Part shown: piece by piece, positions 1 to 8,508 of the stretch
Layout of the letters: each line of letters starts with the position of its first letter
Numbering within the stretch: position 1 is the stretch's first letter
From: Caballeronia zhejiangensis
Lineage (GTDB): Bacteria > Pseudomonadota > Gammaproteobacteria > Burkholderiales > Burkholderiaceae
Length of the DNA stretch: 64,000 bases
Assembly (NCBI RefSeq): GCF_000698575.1
Contig: NZ_JFHD01000024.1
Span: forward strand, 36,840-100,839
Direction of reading: 5' to 3'
Notes under the pieces: generated by a model
The model's database searches: none
Seen by the model: only the letters and a program-made list of their open reading frames with translations
Told to the model about the DNA's origin: nothing
Program-made: the position numbers and the translations under genes

Positions 1-219
1 CTGGCCGCCCATGCCGGTCCACGCGACGGCCAGCGTGGCGAGGCCTTCGAGCAGCATCAGCAGCACGAAGGGGACGATGGGAAAGTACAGGGAACCGTCG
101 AGCGCGTCGATGAAGATGACGCCGCCGAGCGCGATGCTGAGCAGGCCGAGCGTCATCACCGAGCGCCAGCGCGTGCGCAGATAGTCGACGCCGAGAAGAA
201 TCATCACGAGCCGAACCAT
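1..219 (-). CDS. DUF308/HdeD-like membrane protein, N-terminal part
   Basis: Only the first 73 codons lie in the window; the gene runs off the left edge. The visible part begins with a short hydrophobic stretch, then a basic segment (RTRWRS), then two strongly hydrophobic helices with small residues and a conserved-looking FIDALDGSLYFP connector. Short helices joined by small loops suggest the DUF308/HdeD group of multi-pass inner-membrane proteins, some members of which help acid resistance. The start is the ATG at 217-219. With the C-terminal part missing, the family assignment is tentative. Confidence 0.5.
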   Translation of the reverse strand, partial: MVRLVMILLGVDYLRTRWRSVMTLGLLSIALGGVIFIDALDGSLYFPIVPFVLLMLLEGLATLAVAWTGMGGQ

Positions 220-370
220 CGCTTCCTCCGTCTGGTCATTCGACGCCTCGTGCGCGACACGCGCGGCCACACACTATATAAGCCATGGACGGCGGATACG
301 GCAAGAAGCGCAAACCCCAGACGAATGTGCGCGGCGTCGTGCGTGCTGCACGACGCCGCGCGATTTTCAC

Positions 371-1153
371 CTACTGCACCGCATGCTTCGCGGCATCTTC
401 GATCACGGCCGCGACCTGCTGCGGCTTCGATTCGTACACGGAATGGCTCGCGCCCGGAATGACCGTGATGTGACTGTGCGCGCGTTCGTAGTACCAGCGT
501 TCGAGATCCGGATTGATGATCTTGTCGCCGCCCGCCACGATGCCCCAGCTCGGTTTCGTCGTCCACGCCGCGGCGGAGAGCGGCGTCGTGAAGACTTGCG
601 CCGCAGTCAGGATCTGCGAGCGCGATTCGAACGTCGCTTGCCTGAGCGGAAGATCGGCGGCGAAGTCTTTCGGGAAGACGGCGGGATTCAGATACGTGTA
701 GCCGTCCGCGGTCTTTTCGACGGCGTTCGTCTGCTTCGCGAGGAAGCTCGGCGTCTTCTTGCCGAGCGCGCCTTCGTCCTCGCCGACGTTCGGCGCATGC
801 GCCGCGACATAGACGAGCCCGGCGACGTTCGGATGCACGCCCGCTTCCGTGATGACCGACCCGCCGTAACTATGACCGACGAGAATCGTCGGACTGTTCT
901 GCAGGTCGAGCACGCGCTTGGTCGCGGCGACGTCCGCGTCGAGCGAGGTGAGTGGCTCCTGCACCATCGTGACGTGATAGCCGTCGCGCGTCAGGATGTC
1001 GTAGACCGGCTTCCATCCCGAGCCGTCGACCCATGCGCCATGCACGAGGACGATGTTCTTGATCGGCGCATGCGTTTGCGCGGATACATTCGCCGATGCC
1101 AACACGCCAGCCGATAACGCCAGTGCCGACGCGACTTGCAAAATTCGCTTCAT
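371..1153 (-). CDS. Secreted alpha/beta hydrolase
   Basis: 260 residues. A Sec-type signal peptide (basic MKR, hydrophobic core, cleavage after ANVSAQ near residue 26) precedes an alpha/beta-hydrolase fold. Visible landmarks are the oxyanion loop VLVHGAWVDGSGW after strand 3, the nucleophile elbow GHSYGG with Ser as nucleophile, a late Asp in GGDKIINPD and the catalytic His in GASHSVYES near the C-terminus. It resembles the EstC/salicylate-esterase-like group often annotated simply as alpha/beta hydrolase. The substrate cannot be told from sequence. It is followed in the same orientation by nothing close, and a DUF4148 gene starts just upstream, so it may be a single gene. Confidence 0.85.
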   Translation of the reverse strand: MKRILQVASALALSAGVLASANVSAQTHAPIKNIVLVHGAWVDGSGWKPVYDILTRDGYHVTMVQEPLTSLDADVAATKRVLDLQNSPTILVGHSYGGSVITEAGVHPNVAGLVYVAAHAPNVGEDEGALGKKTPSFLAKQTNAVEKTADGYTYLNPAVFPKDFAADLPLRQATFESRSQILTAAQVFTTPLSAAAWTTKPSWGIVAGGDKIINPDLERWYYERAHSHITVIPGASHSVYESKPQQVAAVIEDAAKHAVQ

Positions 1154-1181
1154 GAAAGACTCCGCTAGTGCGAACGATGGA

Positions 1182-1529
1182 TCAGCTGCCGAAGAACGGC
1201 TGGCAGAAGTCGGCCGGACCGACGCACGCGTTGTTCATCGCGGCATGCTTCGACGCGCTCGCTGCCGATGCGCTCGTGCCGGTCCGTACGCCGCCATAGG
1301 CTTGCGATGCGTCGGTGTGTTGCGCGGCGATTTTGCCTTCCGCTGCCTGAATGTCCGCGGGGTAATACGGATCGCTCGCAATCGCGGGGTTATAGCCGGC
1401 TTGCTCGACGGCGACGAGATCGGCACGGACTTGAGCGCGCGTAACGGGGCCGTTCGATTGCGCGAATGCGATCGCGGGCGCGGCGAGCGTGGCGACAACG
1501 AGAGAGAGGCTGACGAGGTACTTGTTCAT
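1182..1529 (-). CDS. DUF4148 domain-containing secreted small protein
   Basis: 115 residues from the ATG at 1527-1529; GGAG six bases upstream supports this start over the ATG four codons earlier. A signal peptide ends around AIAFAQS. The mature part has the DUF4148 pattern: TRAQVRADLVAVEQAGYNP followed by a YPADIQAAEGKIAAQ segment, then a low-complexity Ala/Ser tail. DUF4148 proteins are very common in Burkholderiaceae, are predicted periplasmic, and have no assigned function. The tail contains two Cys residues (ACVGPADFC) that could form a disulfide. It lies 28 bases upstream of the hydrolase on the same strand, so the two may be cotranscribed. Confidence 0.85.
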   Translation of the reverse strand: MNKYLVSLSLVVATLAAPAIAFAQSNGPVTRAQVRADLVAVEQAGYNPAIASDPYYPADIQAAEGKIAAQHTDASQAYGGVRTGTSASAASASKHAAMNNACVGPADFCQPFFGS

Positions 1530-1927
1530 GATCGACTCCAAGGTGGATTGAGTGATGCGATTGATCGGGTATCCGAAATAATGGATGTTCTTCGGTTTCC
1601 CTCGATAAGGCCGTTGGTCTGCGTTCGCGTTTCGACCTTGACGACACTGTATCGGCCACGGAACGGCTCGACTACACCTACGAAGGAGCGTGCGTGCACC
1701 AACCTTCGATGCATCGATTAAACGTTCGCGTGGCGTGCGCGCCGTGAATCCAGCCGTCTGTCTGATGCGCTCATACGAAGGTGTTAGTTTTCGCGGGCGC
1801 AGCCGCCGCGCGCATTAAACCTTGATATAGGCCGGCGCAACCATCGGGCAGTTGGCGCGCGATTTCGGTTTCATTACCTTGGAGTGGCGATGCCGATTCC
1901 ACGTATTTCTTCGACAAGGAGCCGAAC
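1530..1927. other. Divergent intergenic region
   Basis: About 400 bases between the leftward DUF4148 gene and the rightward DUF3331 gene. It should contain both promoters, but I see no consensus sigma-70 pair, hairpin or RNA gene that I can defend. The only clear signal is AAGGAG at 1916-1921, seven bases before the DUF3331 start. Confidence 0.5.
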
Positions 1928-2305
1928 ATGGCTGAAGCTGCACTCGCCCTCGATCCGTGGGCGCGAACGATCTTCCTGCTGACATCGTTGAGTGATGGCG
2001 CGAGCTTCGAAGCGCCTTCGCCGAGGCGTCCTTTCGCGCAAGGCGGCGATCAACGCGTCGCGGTGAAGCTGATCGAGCGGCCATCGAGCACGACGGCGAC
2101 GATCGAATGGCGCGACTCGACGCGCTGCTGTTATGGCGATCAGGTGTGGCGTGCGATGCGCGCGCGCACCGTCGGCGTATGCGCGATGAGCGGCGTCGAG
2201 ATTCGTCGCGGCGATCGTGTTTATGCGCCGAATCCGCGTCCGGTTCCGGGCAATGCGGGCGCGATGATTCTCGCGTCGGTGCTCGATGAGCTGACACCGT
2301 CCTGA
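1928..2305 (+). CDS. DUF3331 domain-containing protein
   Basis: 125 residues, with AAGGAG placed seven bases before the ATG. The conserved DUF3331 core is visible: a VKLIERPSSTTATIEWRD stretch, then RCCYGDQVWR, then GVCAMSG and a late AMILASV motif. The Cys pair (CC) and the later CAMSG Cys could bind metal, but this is inference. The family is essentially restricted to Burkholderia-related bacteria and has no known function. No signal peptide is present, so it is probably cytoplasmic. It stands alone and is convergent with the binding protein to its right. Confidence 0.85.
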   Translation: MAEAALALDPWARTIFLLTSLSDGASFEAPSPRRPFAQGGDQRVAVKLIERPSSTTATIEWRDSTRCCYGDQVWRAMRARTVGVCAMSGVEIRRGDRVYAPNPRPVPGNAGAMILASVLDELTPS

Positions 2306-2320
2306 ACTCGTCAGACGAAA

Positions 2321-3946
2321 TCAGTCGATGCCGACGCCCCAGAAACGCGTCATGCCGAATCGATCGATCCTGAAGCCCGTCACATTGTGCGCGACCGGCT
2401 GATAAACGGTCGCGTGCGCAATCGGCGTGAACGGAACCTGTTCCTTGAAGATTCTCTGCGCTTGCTGATAGCGCGCGGTGCGTGCATCGATATCGAGCGT
2501 GGCCCGCGCTTCCTTGATGAGATCGTCGTAGGGCTTGTAGCACCACTTCGCGAAGTTGCCGCCCTTCACGGCGTCGCAGCCGAGGAGCACGCCGAGCCAG
2601 TCGTCCGGATCGCCATAGTTGCCGCTCCATCCGATGAGTAGCGCGTCATGCTCGCCGGCGCGCGCACGGCGTACGTACTCGCCCATTTCGTACGTGACGA
2701 TCTCCGCCTGCACGCCGATCTTCGCCCAGTCCGCCTGAATCATCTCCGCCATGAGCCGCGCGTTCGGGTTGTACGCGCGTTGCACCGGCATCGCCCATAG
2801 CCTGAGTTTGAGTCCGTTCGCGTGACCCGCTTGCGCGAGCAACGCTTTCGCGCGTGCCGGATCGTACGGCGCGTCGCGAATGCCGAAGTCGTAGCCCCAT
2901 TGCATCGGCGGCATCGGATTGGTTGCGGCGCGCGCGGTGCCTTGATAGACGGCGTCGAGTATCGCGTGCTTGTCGATCGACATGTCGAGCGCGCGGCGCA
3001 CGGTCACGTCGTCGAGCGGCGCTCTGGACGTGTTGTAGGCGAGATAGCCCAGATTGAACCCCGGTTGATTCACGTCTTGCAGGCGCGCGTCTTTCCTGAT
3101 CGACGCGATGTCGGCGGGACGCGGATAGCTCATCACCTGACATTCGCCCTGCCTGAGCTTTTGCAGGCGCACCATCGGATCGGTGGTGATCGCGAACGTC
3201 AGCGATTTCAGCCGGACGATGTTCGCCTTCCAGTATTGCGTGTTGCCCGCGAAGCGGATCGTCGCGTCTTTCGCGTAGTCGATAAACACGAAAGGACCGG
3301 TGCCGACCGGATGCCAGTTGATGTCGCTCGCGCGGCCCGCGGCGAGCAGCTTGTCGGCGTATTCGCGCGAAAGTATCGACGCGAAGGGCATCGCCATTTT
3401 CTGCAGGAAAGGCGCATCGATTCGTGCGAGCGTGAAGCGCACCGTATAGGGATCGGGCGCGTCGATGCGCTCGATGTTCGTCGCGAGACCGAGGTCGCGG
3501 AAATACGGAAACGACACGGGATAAGCGCGGCGAAACGGATGCTGTGCATCGCGCATGCGCTCGAACGTGAACACGACGTCGTCGGCGTTGAATTCGCGCG
3601 TCGGCGTGAAGTAGCCAGTCGTATGAAACTTGACGCCGTGGCGCAGATAAAACGTGTATTGAAGGCCATCCGGTGAGCGTTCCCACGACTGCGCGAGCCC
3701 CGGCTCGATATCGCCGTTTTCCCGATCGAACTCCACGAGCCGGTTGTAGACGGTATAGCCCGCCGCGCTCGCTTCGATCGACGACGTGAATTGCGCATCG
3801 TCGAATCCGGCGGGGCTGGCTTCGGAGCAGTACACGAGGCTTTTGTCGGGCACGCGCTGCTGCGCGGCGGCGAAATCGGCGATGCAGGCTTGCGCGACCA
3901 GCAGCGCATGAATCGCCCGCCATGCGCGCTTGCTTTTGCCTGTCAT
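2321..3946 (-). CDS. ABC transporter substrate-binding protein, peptide type (SBP_bac_5)
   Basis: 541 residues, the usual length of DppA/OppA-like periplasmic binding proteins. An N-terminal signal (basic MTGKSKRAWR, hydrophobic core ending in FAAAQQ) directs export. The family pattern follows: LVYCSEASPAGFD, a YNRLVEFDRENGDIEPGLAQSWE segment, KFHTTGYFTPTREFNADDVVFTFERM, GTGPFVF, a YLAYNT strand with VRRALDMSIDK, and the C-terminal GWSGNYGDPDDW. These place it close to DppA. No permease or ATPase genes are adjacent, so it is an orphan binding protein that must work with a transporter elsewhere, or signal. Ligand unknown; peptides are the default inference. Confidence 0.88.
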   Translation of the reverse strand: MTGKSKRAWRAIHALLVAQACIADFAAAQQRVPDKSLVYCSEASPAGFDDAQFTSSIEASAAGYTVYNRLVEFDRENGDIEPGLAQSWERSPDGLQYTFYLRHGVKFHTTGYFTPTREFNADDVVFTFERMRDAQHPFRRAYPVSFPYFRDLGLATNIERIDAPDPYTVRFTLARIDAPFLQKMAMPFASILSREYADKLLAAGRASDINWHPVGTGPFVFIDYAKDATIRFAGNTQYWKANIVRLKSLTFAITTDPMVRLQKLRQGECQVMSYPRPADIASIRKDARLQDVNQPGFNLGYLAYNTSRAPLDDVTVRRALDMSIDKHAILDAVYQGTARAATNPMPPMQWGYDFGIRDAPYDPARAKALLAQAGHANGLKLRLWAMPVQRAYNPNARLMAEMIQADWAKIGVQAEIVTYEMGEYVRRARAGEHDALLIGWSGNYGDPDDWLGVLLGCDAVKGGNFAKWCYKPYDDLIKEARATLDIDARTARYQQAQRIFKEQVPFTPIAHATVYQPVAHNVTGFRIDRFGMTRFWGVGID

Positions 3947-4090
3947 ATGCGTGGCCTCGCAGTGTGCCGATGGCGAATGCAGTATAGGCAGCGCAGCACG
4001 CTCTTACAATTTGCGCACGGCATGCGCGCTTCGCATGACGAACGTTCGACCATCGCGCATGAGCGCGCGAGTCGGTATAGCATGCATCGC

Positions 4091-5101
4091 ATGAAGATAC
4101 TGTTGACCGGACCGGCGGGGCTGTTTCGCGAGGGCGTCGCGGCGCTCCTGCGGGGATTCGCGCAGGATGCCGAAGTGCACGCGGCCGACCGTCTTCCCGA
4201 TCGATGGCCGGACGAACGCAAGCCCGATTGCATCGTCATGGACGGCGATCGTCTGAACGATGTCCGCGCGCAACTCGACGCCGCGCGCGAACGTGTCGGA
4301 ACGACGCCCGTGATCGTGCTGTTGAGCATGGCCACGCGCGAGCAAGTCGATGAACTGATCGCGACGGGCGTCGCGGGATGTGTCGAGAAATCCGCTTCGG
4401 CAGAGCTTCTTTTTGGTGCGATCGGCCTCGTGCTGGCAGGCGGCGTTTCGCTGCCGCGCTCGCTGCTTTCGTCGGAGAGAAGCGAATTGCGCATGCCGTC
4501 CGGAAACGTCGCGCCGGACCCGAACCTGCATCTGACGCCGCGTCAGCTCGAAGTGCTCGCGCTGCTCGCTCGCGGACGCTCCAACAAGACGATCGCGCGC
4601 GAACTCGATGTCGCCGAGGCCACGGTCAAGACGCATCTCACGACGATATTCAAGGCGCTGAACGTATCGAGCCGTGGCGAAGCGAGCGCGGTTGCGGCGC
4701 GCATGGCGAAGATCCGCGAGACGCAGGTCGATCACGCCATCAGCGGTCAGCTTCCGGTCGCGCGCCTGCTCGCCAGAATGGAAAGCCAGCGTTTCCGGCC
4801 CGGCGAAGTGCTGTTTCGCAAAGGCGATCCGAGCGGCCAGATGTTCTACGTCGAGAAGGGCACGGTGCGGCTTTCGGAGCTCGGCATCGAACTGGGCGCG
4901 GGCACGGTGCTCGGCGAAATCGGGCTCTTTTCGCCGGAGCATCGGCGCACGTCGACGGTGATCTGCAAGACGGACTGCGAGATGCGAACCGTTTCCGCCG
5001 CCGATGCCATTCGGCTCTACTATCAGGAGCCCGAATTCGCGCTTTATCTGGTCCAGCTCATCGCGAGCCGGCTACAGGCCGACAAGGATCGAGGCGCTTA
5101 G
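4091..5101 (+). CDS. Response-regulator-like LuxR protein fused to a cyclic-nucleotide-binding domain
   Basis: 336 residues from the ATG at 4091 (ATG at 4082 in frame is an alternative). Residues 1-120 are receiver-like: Asp51 sits at the phosphoacceptor position and Lys100 at the conserved Lys position, but the N-terminal acidic pair is replaced by TGPAG, so phosphorylation is doubtful. Residues 148-205 form a LuxR-type HTH (LTPRQLEVLALLARGRSNK, then KTHLTTIFKAL). Residues 236-330 are a CRP-type cNMP-binding domain, with a LGEIGLFSPE phosphate cassette and RRTSTV. REC-HTH-cNMP order is unusual: CRP-like proteins carry the sensor before the HTH. The adjacent cyclase gene could supply the ligand. 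Confidence 0.8.
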   Translation: MKILLTGPAGLFREGVAALLRGFAQDAEVHAADRLPDRWPDERKPDCIVMDGDRLNDVRAQLDAARERVGTTPVIVLLSMATREQVDELIATGVAGCVEKSASAELLFGAIGLVLAGGVSLPRSLLSSERSELRMPSGNVAPDPNLHLTPRQLEVLALLARGRSNKTIARELDVAEATVKTHLTTIFKALNVSSRGEASAVAARMAKIRETQVDHAISGQLPVARLLARMESQRFRPGEVLFRKGDPSGQMFYVEKGTVRLSELGIELGAGTVLGEIGLFSPEHRRTSTVICKTDCEMRTVSAADAIRLYYQEPEFALYLVQLIASRLQADKDRGA

Positions 5102-5107
5102 GAACGC

Positions 5108-5126
5108 TTCCGTACATAGTGCGGAA
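5108..5126 (+). terminator. Short hairpin after the LuxR/cNMP regulator gene
   Basis: TTCCGTAC and GTGCGGAA pair over eight bases (one G-T) around a three-base ATA loop, seven bases after the stop codon. No T-tract follows; instead there is the palindrome AAGGCGCCTT. It could be a weak or factor-dependent terminator, or an operator for the downstream cyclase. Confidence 0.3.
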
Positions 5127-5357
5127 AAGGCGCCTTGCTATTCACCGATGCAATGACTACGTTATGGTGTGCGGCAGACATTTCGTGACCCGAAACATCG
5201 GACGCGAGTAAAAGATGCCGGGCGTCGCGGCCATTCAAATCATCATCAAACACCGCGCGAGACCCGCGTCTGCCGTCCTGCTGCGCTTGATGCGATCTCG
5301 GTGAGAGCATGGGCCATCCGTTATCGAACGGACGCGCCGTCGATCGGTCTTGAAAGT

Positions 5358-7157
5358 ATGAACGCGGAACTTGCCGGTACGGCCAATGTGTTGCAACGCG
5401 TCGTGCGTACGATCCTGTTCGCCGATCTCGTCGAGTCGTGCCGGCTCGCCGAAGCGGACGAAGCGGGAACGGCCGCGCGCTGGCGCAATCTGCGCGCGGT
5501 CATTGAAAACCGCATCGTGCCGGAGCATCAGGGGCGGCTGATCCGCACCGAAGGCGACGGCCTCATGATGCTGTTCGAGCACGCGTTGCCGGCGGCGCGT
5601 TGCGCGCTCGACATTCAGGCGGCGTGCAGGGCGAGCGCGGCCGATCGCGGCGACGGCAACGCCGGGGCCGAGCCGCTCATGTTGCGCGAGAGTCTGCACG
5701 AGACCGAGCTTTTCGCGGACGAGCGCGACGTCTACGGACGCGGCGTGAATCTGGCCGCGCGTCTCTACAACCTCGCCGGACCCGGCGAAATCGTGATGTC
5801 GGATTGCGTGCAGGCGCGGCTCGCGGGCGTTTTCGACGCGTGCATCGAGGATCTCGGCGAGTGTCATCTGCGGCATCTGGCGCATCCGGTGCACGCGTTC
5901 CGTCTCGGCGGACCGGGGCCGCGTCCGGTGATCGCGCCGAACGCCATCGGCGCGGCGGTGCTGCGGCCTTCGATCGCGGTGATTCCGTTCGCGTCGCGCT
6001 GCCTCGACGCGAGCCATGACGTGCTCGGGGAGATTCTCGCCGACGACATCATCATCGGTCTCTCGGGCAGCGACGAACTGCGCGTGATCTCTCGGCTATC
6101 CACGAGCGCGTTGCGTGACCGGAGCGCGAACGCGTCGCAGGCGGGCGCGCTGCTCGATGCGCGCTACGTGCTGTCGGGCGCGTATCGCACGCATGGCGGC
6201 AAGATCGTGCTCGCCGTCGAACTCGCCGATACCAAACTCGCTTGCGTCGTCTGGGGCGAAACGCTCACCGACAGCATCGACGCCGTCATCGCGGGCGAAA
6301 GCACGCTCGTCGCGCACATTCATACGTCGGTTGGCACGCGGATCGTGGCGCACGAGCTCGAACGCACGCGCAGCCAGTCGCTGCCGACGCTCGAAAGCTC
6401 GACCTTGCTGCTCGGCTCGATTGCGCTGATGCATCGCGGCGTGCGCGACGAATTCGAGCGCGCCGGCCAGATGCTCGACGTGCTCGCGGAACGCGCGCGC
6501 GGCCAGGCGACGCCTTACGCATGGCTCGCGAAATGGCACGTGCTGCGCTTCAATCGCGGCTGGACGACGGACCGCGTCGGCGAGGCGCATTCCGCGCTCG
6601 CCTGCTCGCGGCGCGCGCTCGACGCCGATTCGCGCTCGTCGATGGCGCTCGCGGTCGAAGGTTTCGTCCGCACGAATCTGCTCAAGCAGCTCGATGCCGG
6701 CGAGGATTGCTACGAGCGCGCGCTGGAGGCGAATCCCAACGATTCGCTCGCGTGGCTGCTCAAGGGAACGCTTCATGCATTCAAGGGCGAGGGCGACGAA
6801 GCCGTCGCGGCGACGGGACATGCGCTCGCGCTCTCGCCGCTCGATCCGCTGAAGAGTTTCTACGAGTCGCTCTGCGCGACGGCGGCGCTTTCCGCGCGCC
6901 AGTACGAGCGCGTGATCGAACTCGCGGAGCATTCGCTGCGCAACGGGCCGAATAACACGTCGACCTTGCGCGCGCTCGCGATCGCGCAGGCGGAACTCGG
7001 TCTCGTCGACGATGCGCGGCTCACGATCCGCAAGGTGCTCGCGATCGAGCCGCATCTCACCGTGCGCGGCTTTCTGGAGCGTTCGCCGAGCGCGGCGTTC
7101 GAGACGGGCCGCATCTGGTCGGACGCGCTGCGGCGCGCGGGTTTGCCGTTGCAGTAG
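5358..7157 (+). CDS. Class III nucleotide cyclase with TolB-like and TPR regions
   Basis: 599 residues from ATG 5358; an in-frame start at 5169 would add a non-conserved leader. The N-terminal 180 residues are a class III cyclase homology domain: TILFADLVES carries metal ligand Asp23, and RTEGDGLMMLFE carries Asp67. Arg63 occupies the region where adenylate-specific enzymes often have Lys. VYGRGVNLAARL and GEIVMSD are typical of bacterial cyclases of this group. Residues about 200-330 resemble the TolB-like regulatory module (SIAVIPF, DDIIIGLSGSDELRVISR, ARYVLSGAYR). The C-terminal third contains TPR-like helices (AGEDCYERALEANPNDSLAWLLKG). No membrane segment is seen, so it is cytosolic. It probably makes cAMP, but the nucleotide is not proven. 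It may signal to the preceding cNMP-binding regulator. Confidence 0.82.
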   Translation: MNAELAGTANVLQRVVRTILFADLVESCRLAEADEAGTAARWRNLRAVIENRIVPEHQGRLIRTEGDGLMMLFEHALPAARCALDIQAACRASAADRGDGNAGAEPLMLRESLHETELFADERDVYGRGVNLAARLYNLAGPGEIVMSDCVQARLAGVFDACIEDLGECHLRHLAHPVHAFRLGGPGPRPVIAPNAIGAAVLRPSIAVIPFASRCLDASHDVLGEILADDIIIGLSGSDELRVISRLSTSALRDRSANASQAGALLDARYVLSGAYRTHGGKIVLAVELADTKLACVVWGETLTDSIDAVIAGESTLVAHIHTSVGTRIVAHELERTRSQSLPTLESSTLLLGSIALMHRGVRDEFERAGQMLDVLAERARGQATPYAWLAKWHVLRFNRGWTTDRVGEAHSALACSRRALDADSRSSMALAVEGFVRTNLLKQLDAGEDCYERALEANPNDSLAWLLKGTLHAFKGEGDEAVAATGHALALSPLDPLKSFYESLCATAALSARQYERVIELAEHSLRNGPNNTSTLRALAIAQAELGLVDDARLTIRKVLAIEPHLTVRGFLERSPSAAFETGRIWSDALRRAGLPLQ

Positions 7158-7194
7158 CCCGCAGGCATTCCTGACGAAGCAAAGAGGTGAACGA

Positions 7195-8508
7195 ATGGCG
7201 ACTCTCGGCGGAGTGGGCGGCGTAGGTGGCGTGGGCGGTGTGGGCGGCGTGGGCGGCGTCGGTGGCGTGGGCGGCGTCGGGGGAGTGGGAGGCGTCGGCG
7301 GAGTCGGCAGCGCCGACATGCTCGGCGGCGCCGAATCGCAGACGATGGGTCTCATCGGCCATCGCGACGGCATCTGCGGGCCGTGGCAGCCGGGTCAGCC
7401 GTTTGGGATCAATCCCGAAGAGGACGAATTCCGCACGGACGCGAACGGCAATCCCGTTCGCAATCTCGACGACAACGGCCAGCTCTGGCGCTGGGACGAC
7501 TGGGTGCGGGCGAGCGTGTTCGACTTCGAACTGGTGTCGAATCTCGCCTTCACGCTCTCGCCAAAGGATGCGGAAGAGGAGGCTGGCGGGACCGGCGTGA
7601 CGCTGTGGGATCGCGGTTTCAGGATCGACCCGAACGACACCGCGCCCAAGTTCGATCCGCCCAAGCTGATCGTTCAGATGCATCGGCCGGGCAAGGACGT
7701 GTTCGTCAAGCAGCTCACGTTCATGGATCGCTACTCCGACCTGCGCGCCGAACGGGCCAATGAAACGCTGCTGCAGATGGGACCGCAAGCAGCCTTCTGG
7801 AGCTCGATTCTTTTCCTGAGTCCGCAGCGCACGCCGAAGACGCTCGAACTGCTCGCGACGGCGGTGCGTTTCGCGATCGCCGTGGAAATGCGTTTCAAGC
7901 ACGCGCTCGCGTGCAGCCGCGCGATCGACTATTCGCCGCAAGTTCAGCCGATGATCCCGACGCCCGGCCACGGCTCGCTGCCGAGCGGACATTCGACGCA
8001 GGCGTACATCGTCGCGGGCGTGATGAACGATTTCTTCCGAGATTTACGCAACGCGCCGATGGCGACCGGCGCGCAGCCGTCGACGGCGCTGCACACGCAG
8101 CTTTACGCGCAGGCGCGGCGCGTCGCGCTCAACCGCACGATCGCGGGCGTGCACTTCCCGGTGGACACGGCGGCGGGGCATCTGCTCGGGACGACGCTCG
8201 CGGAGTATTTCGTGCATCGCTGCAAGATCGACGGCGATCGGGGCACCTTCACGCCGCGCACGTTCCGGGGCGACCAGTTCGACGGCGAAGAGGACTTCAA
8301 CGATCAGGAGCCGCTCCTCTGGCCCGCCAACGCCACCGCCGCGCAGCAGACCGATCCGCCGACGATGGTGTCGCCCGATTACCCGCATATCTGGCTCGGC
8401 AAGCCGAAGCCGACGGGCGCAGGTTCGCCGATTCTCGCCTGGCTATGGAACGAGGCGAAGAACGAGTGGAACGGCAAGGGCTTGAGCGGAAATCGCGTGC
8501 CGACATGA
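7195..8508 (+). CDS. PAP2/vanadium-haloperoxidase-fold protein with N-terminal Gly-Gly-Val repeats
   Basis: 437 residues; GAGG at 7184-7187 precedes the ATG. Residues 5-37 are eleven GGV triplets followed by GSADM. The remainder is a PAP2/haloperoxidase domain: Lys235-x6-Arg242, PSGHS with His266, and Arg314-x5-His320-x3-Asp324, which together match the phosphate/vanadate-binding site. The usual Pro after the first Arg is Ala. There is no signal peptide or obvious membrane span, so this resembles soluble haloperoxidase-like members more than membrane lipid phosphatases. Its stop codon overlaps the start of the subtilase gene, indicating translational coupling. Activity could be phosphatase or halide oxidation; sequence cannot decide. 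Confidence 0.75.
   Translation: MATLGGVGGVGGVGGVGGVGGVGGVGGVGGVGGVGGVGSADMLGGAESQTMGLIGHRDGICGPWQPGQPFGINPEEDEFRTDANGNPVRNLDDNGQLWRWDDWVRASVFDFELVSNLAFTLSPKDAEEEAGGTGVTLWDRGFRIDPNDTAPKFDPPKLIVQMHRPGKDVFVKQLTFMDRYSDLRAERANETLLQMGPQAAFWSSILFLSPQRTPKTLELLATAVRFAIAVEMRFKHALACSRAIDYSPQVQPMIPTPGHGSLPSGHSTQAYIVAGVMNDFFRDLRNAPMATGAQPSTALHTQLYAQARRVALNRTIAGVHFPVDTAAGHLLGTTLAEYFVHRCKIDGDRGTFTPRTFRGDQFDGEEDFNDQEPLLWPANATAAQQTDPPTMVSPDYPHIWLGKPKPTGAGSPILAWLWNEAKNEWNGKGLSGNRVPT
7207..7305 (+). repeat. Eleven tandem 9-base units coding Gly-Gly-Val
   Basis: Eleven in-frame GGN-GGN-GTN units. Third bases vary between copies (ggc, ggt, gga, ggg; gtg, gta, gtc), so the amino acid pattern is better conserved than the DNA. 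This points to selection on the peptide rather than recent slippage. Confidence 0.9.

Noticed and set aside
2387..3676. Long open frames opposite the peptide-binding-protein gene
   Set aside because: Arg-rich antisense shadows of a clear SBP_bac_5 gene; no family motifs and no ribosome sites.
6096..7373. Frame with a TPPTPPTPP repeat opposite the cyclase/GGV genes
   Set aside because: The repeat is only the reverse-strand reading of the GGV array; the rest is a shadow of the cyclase gene.
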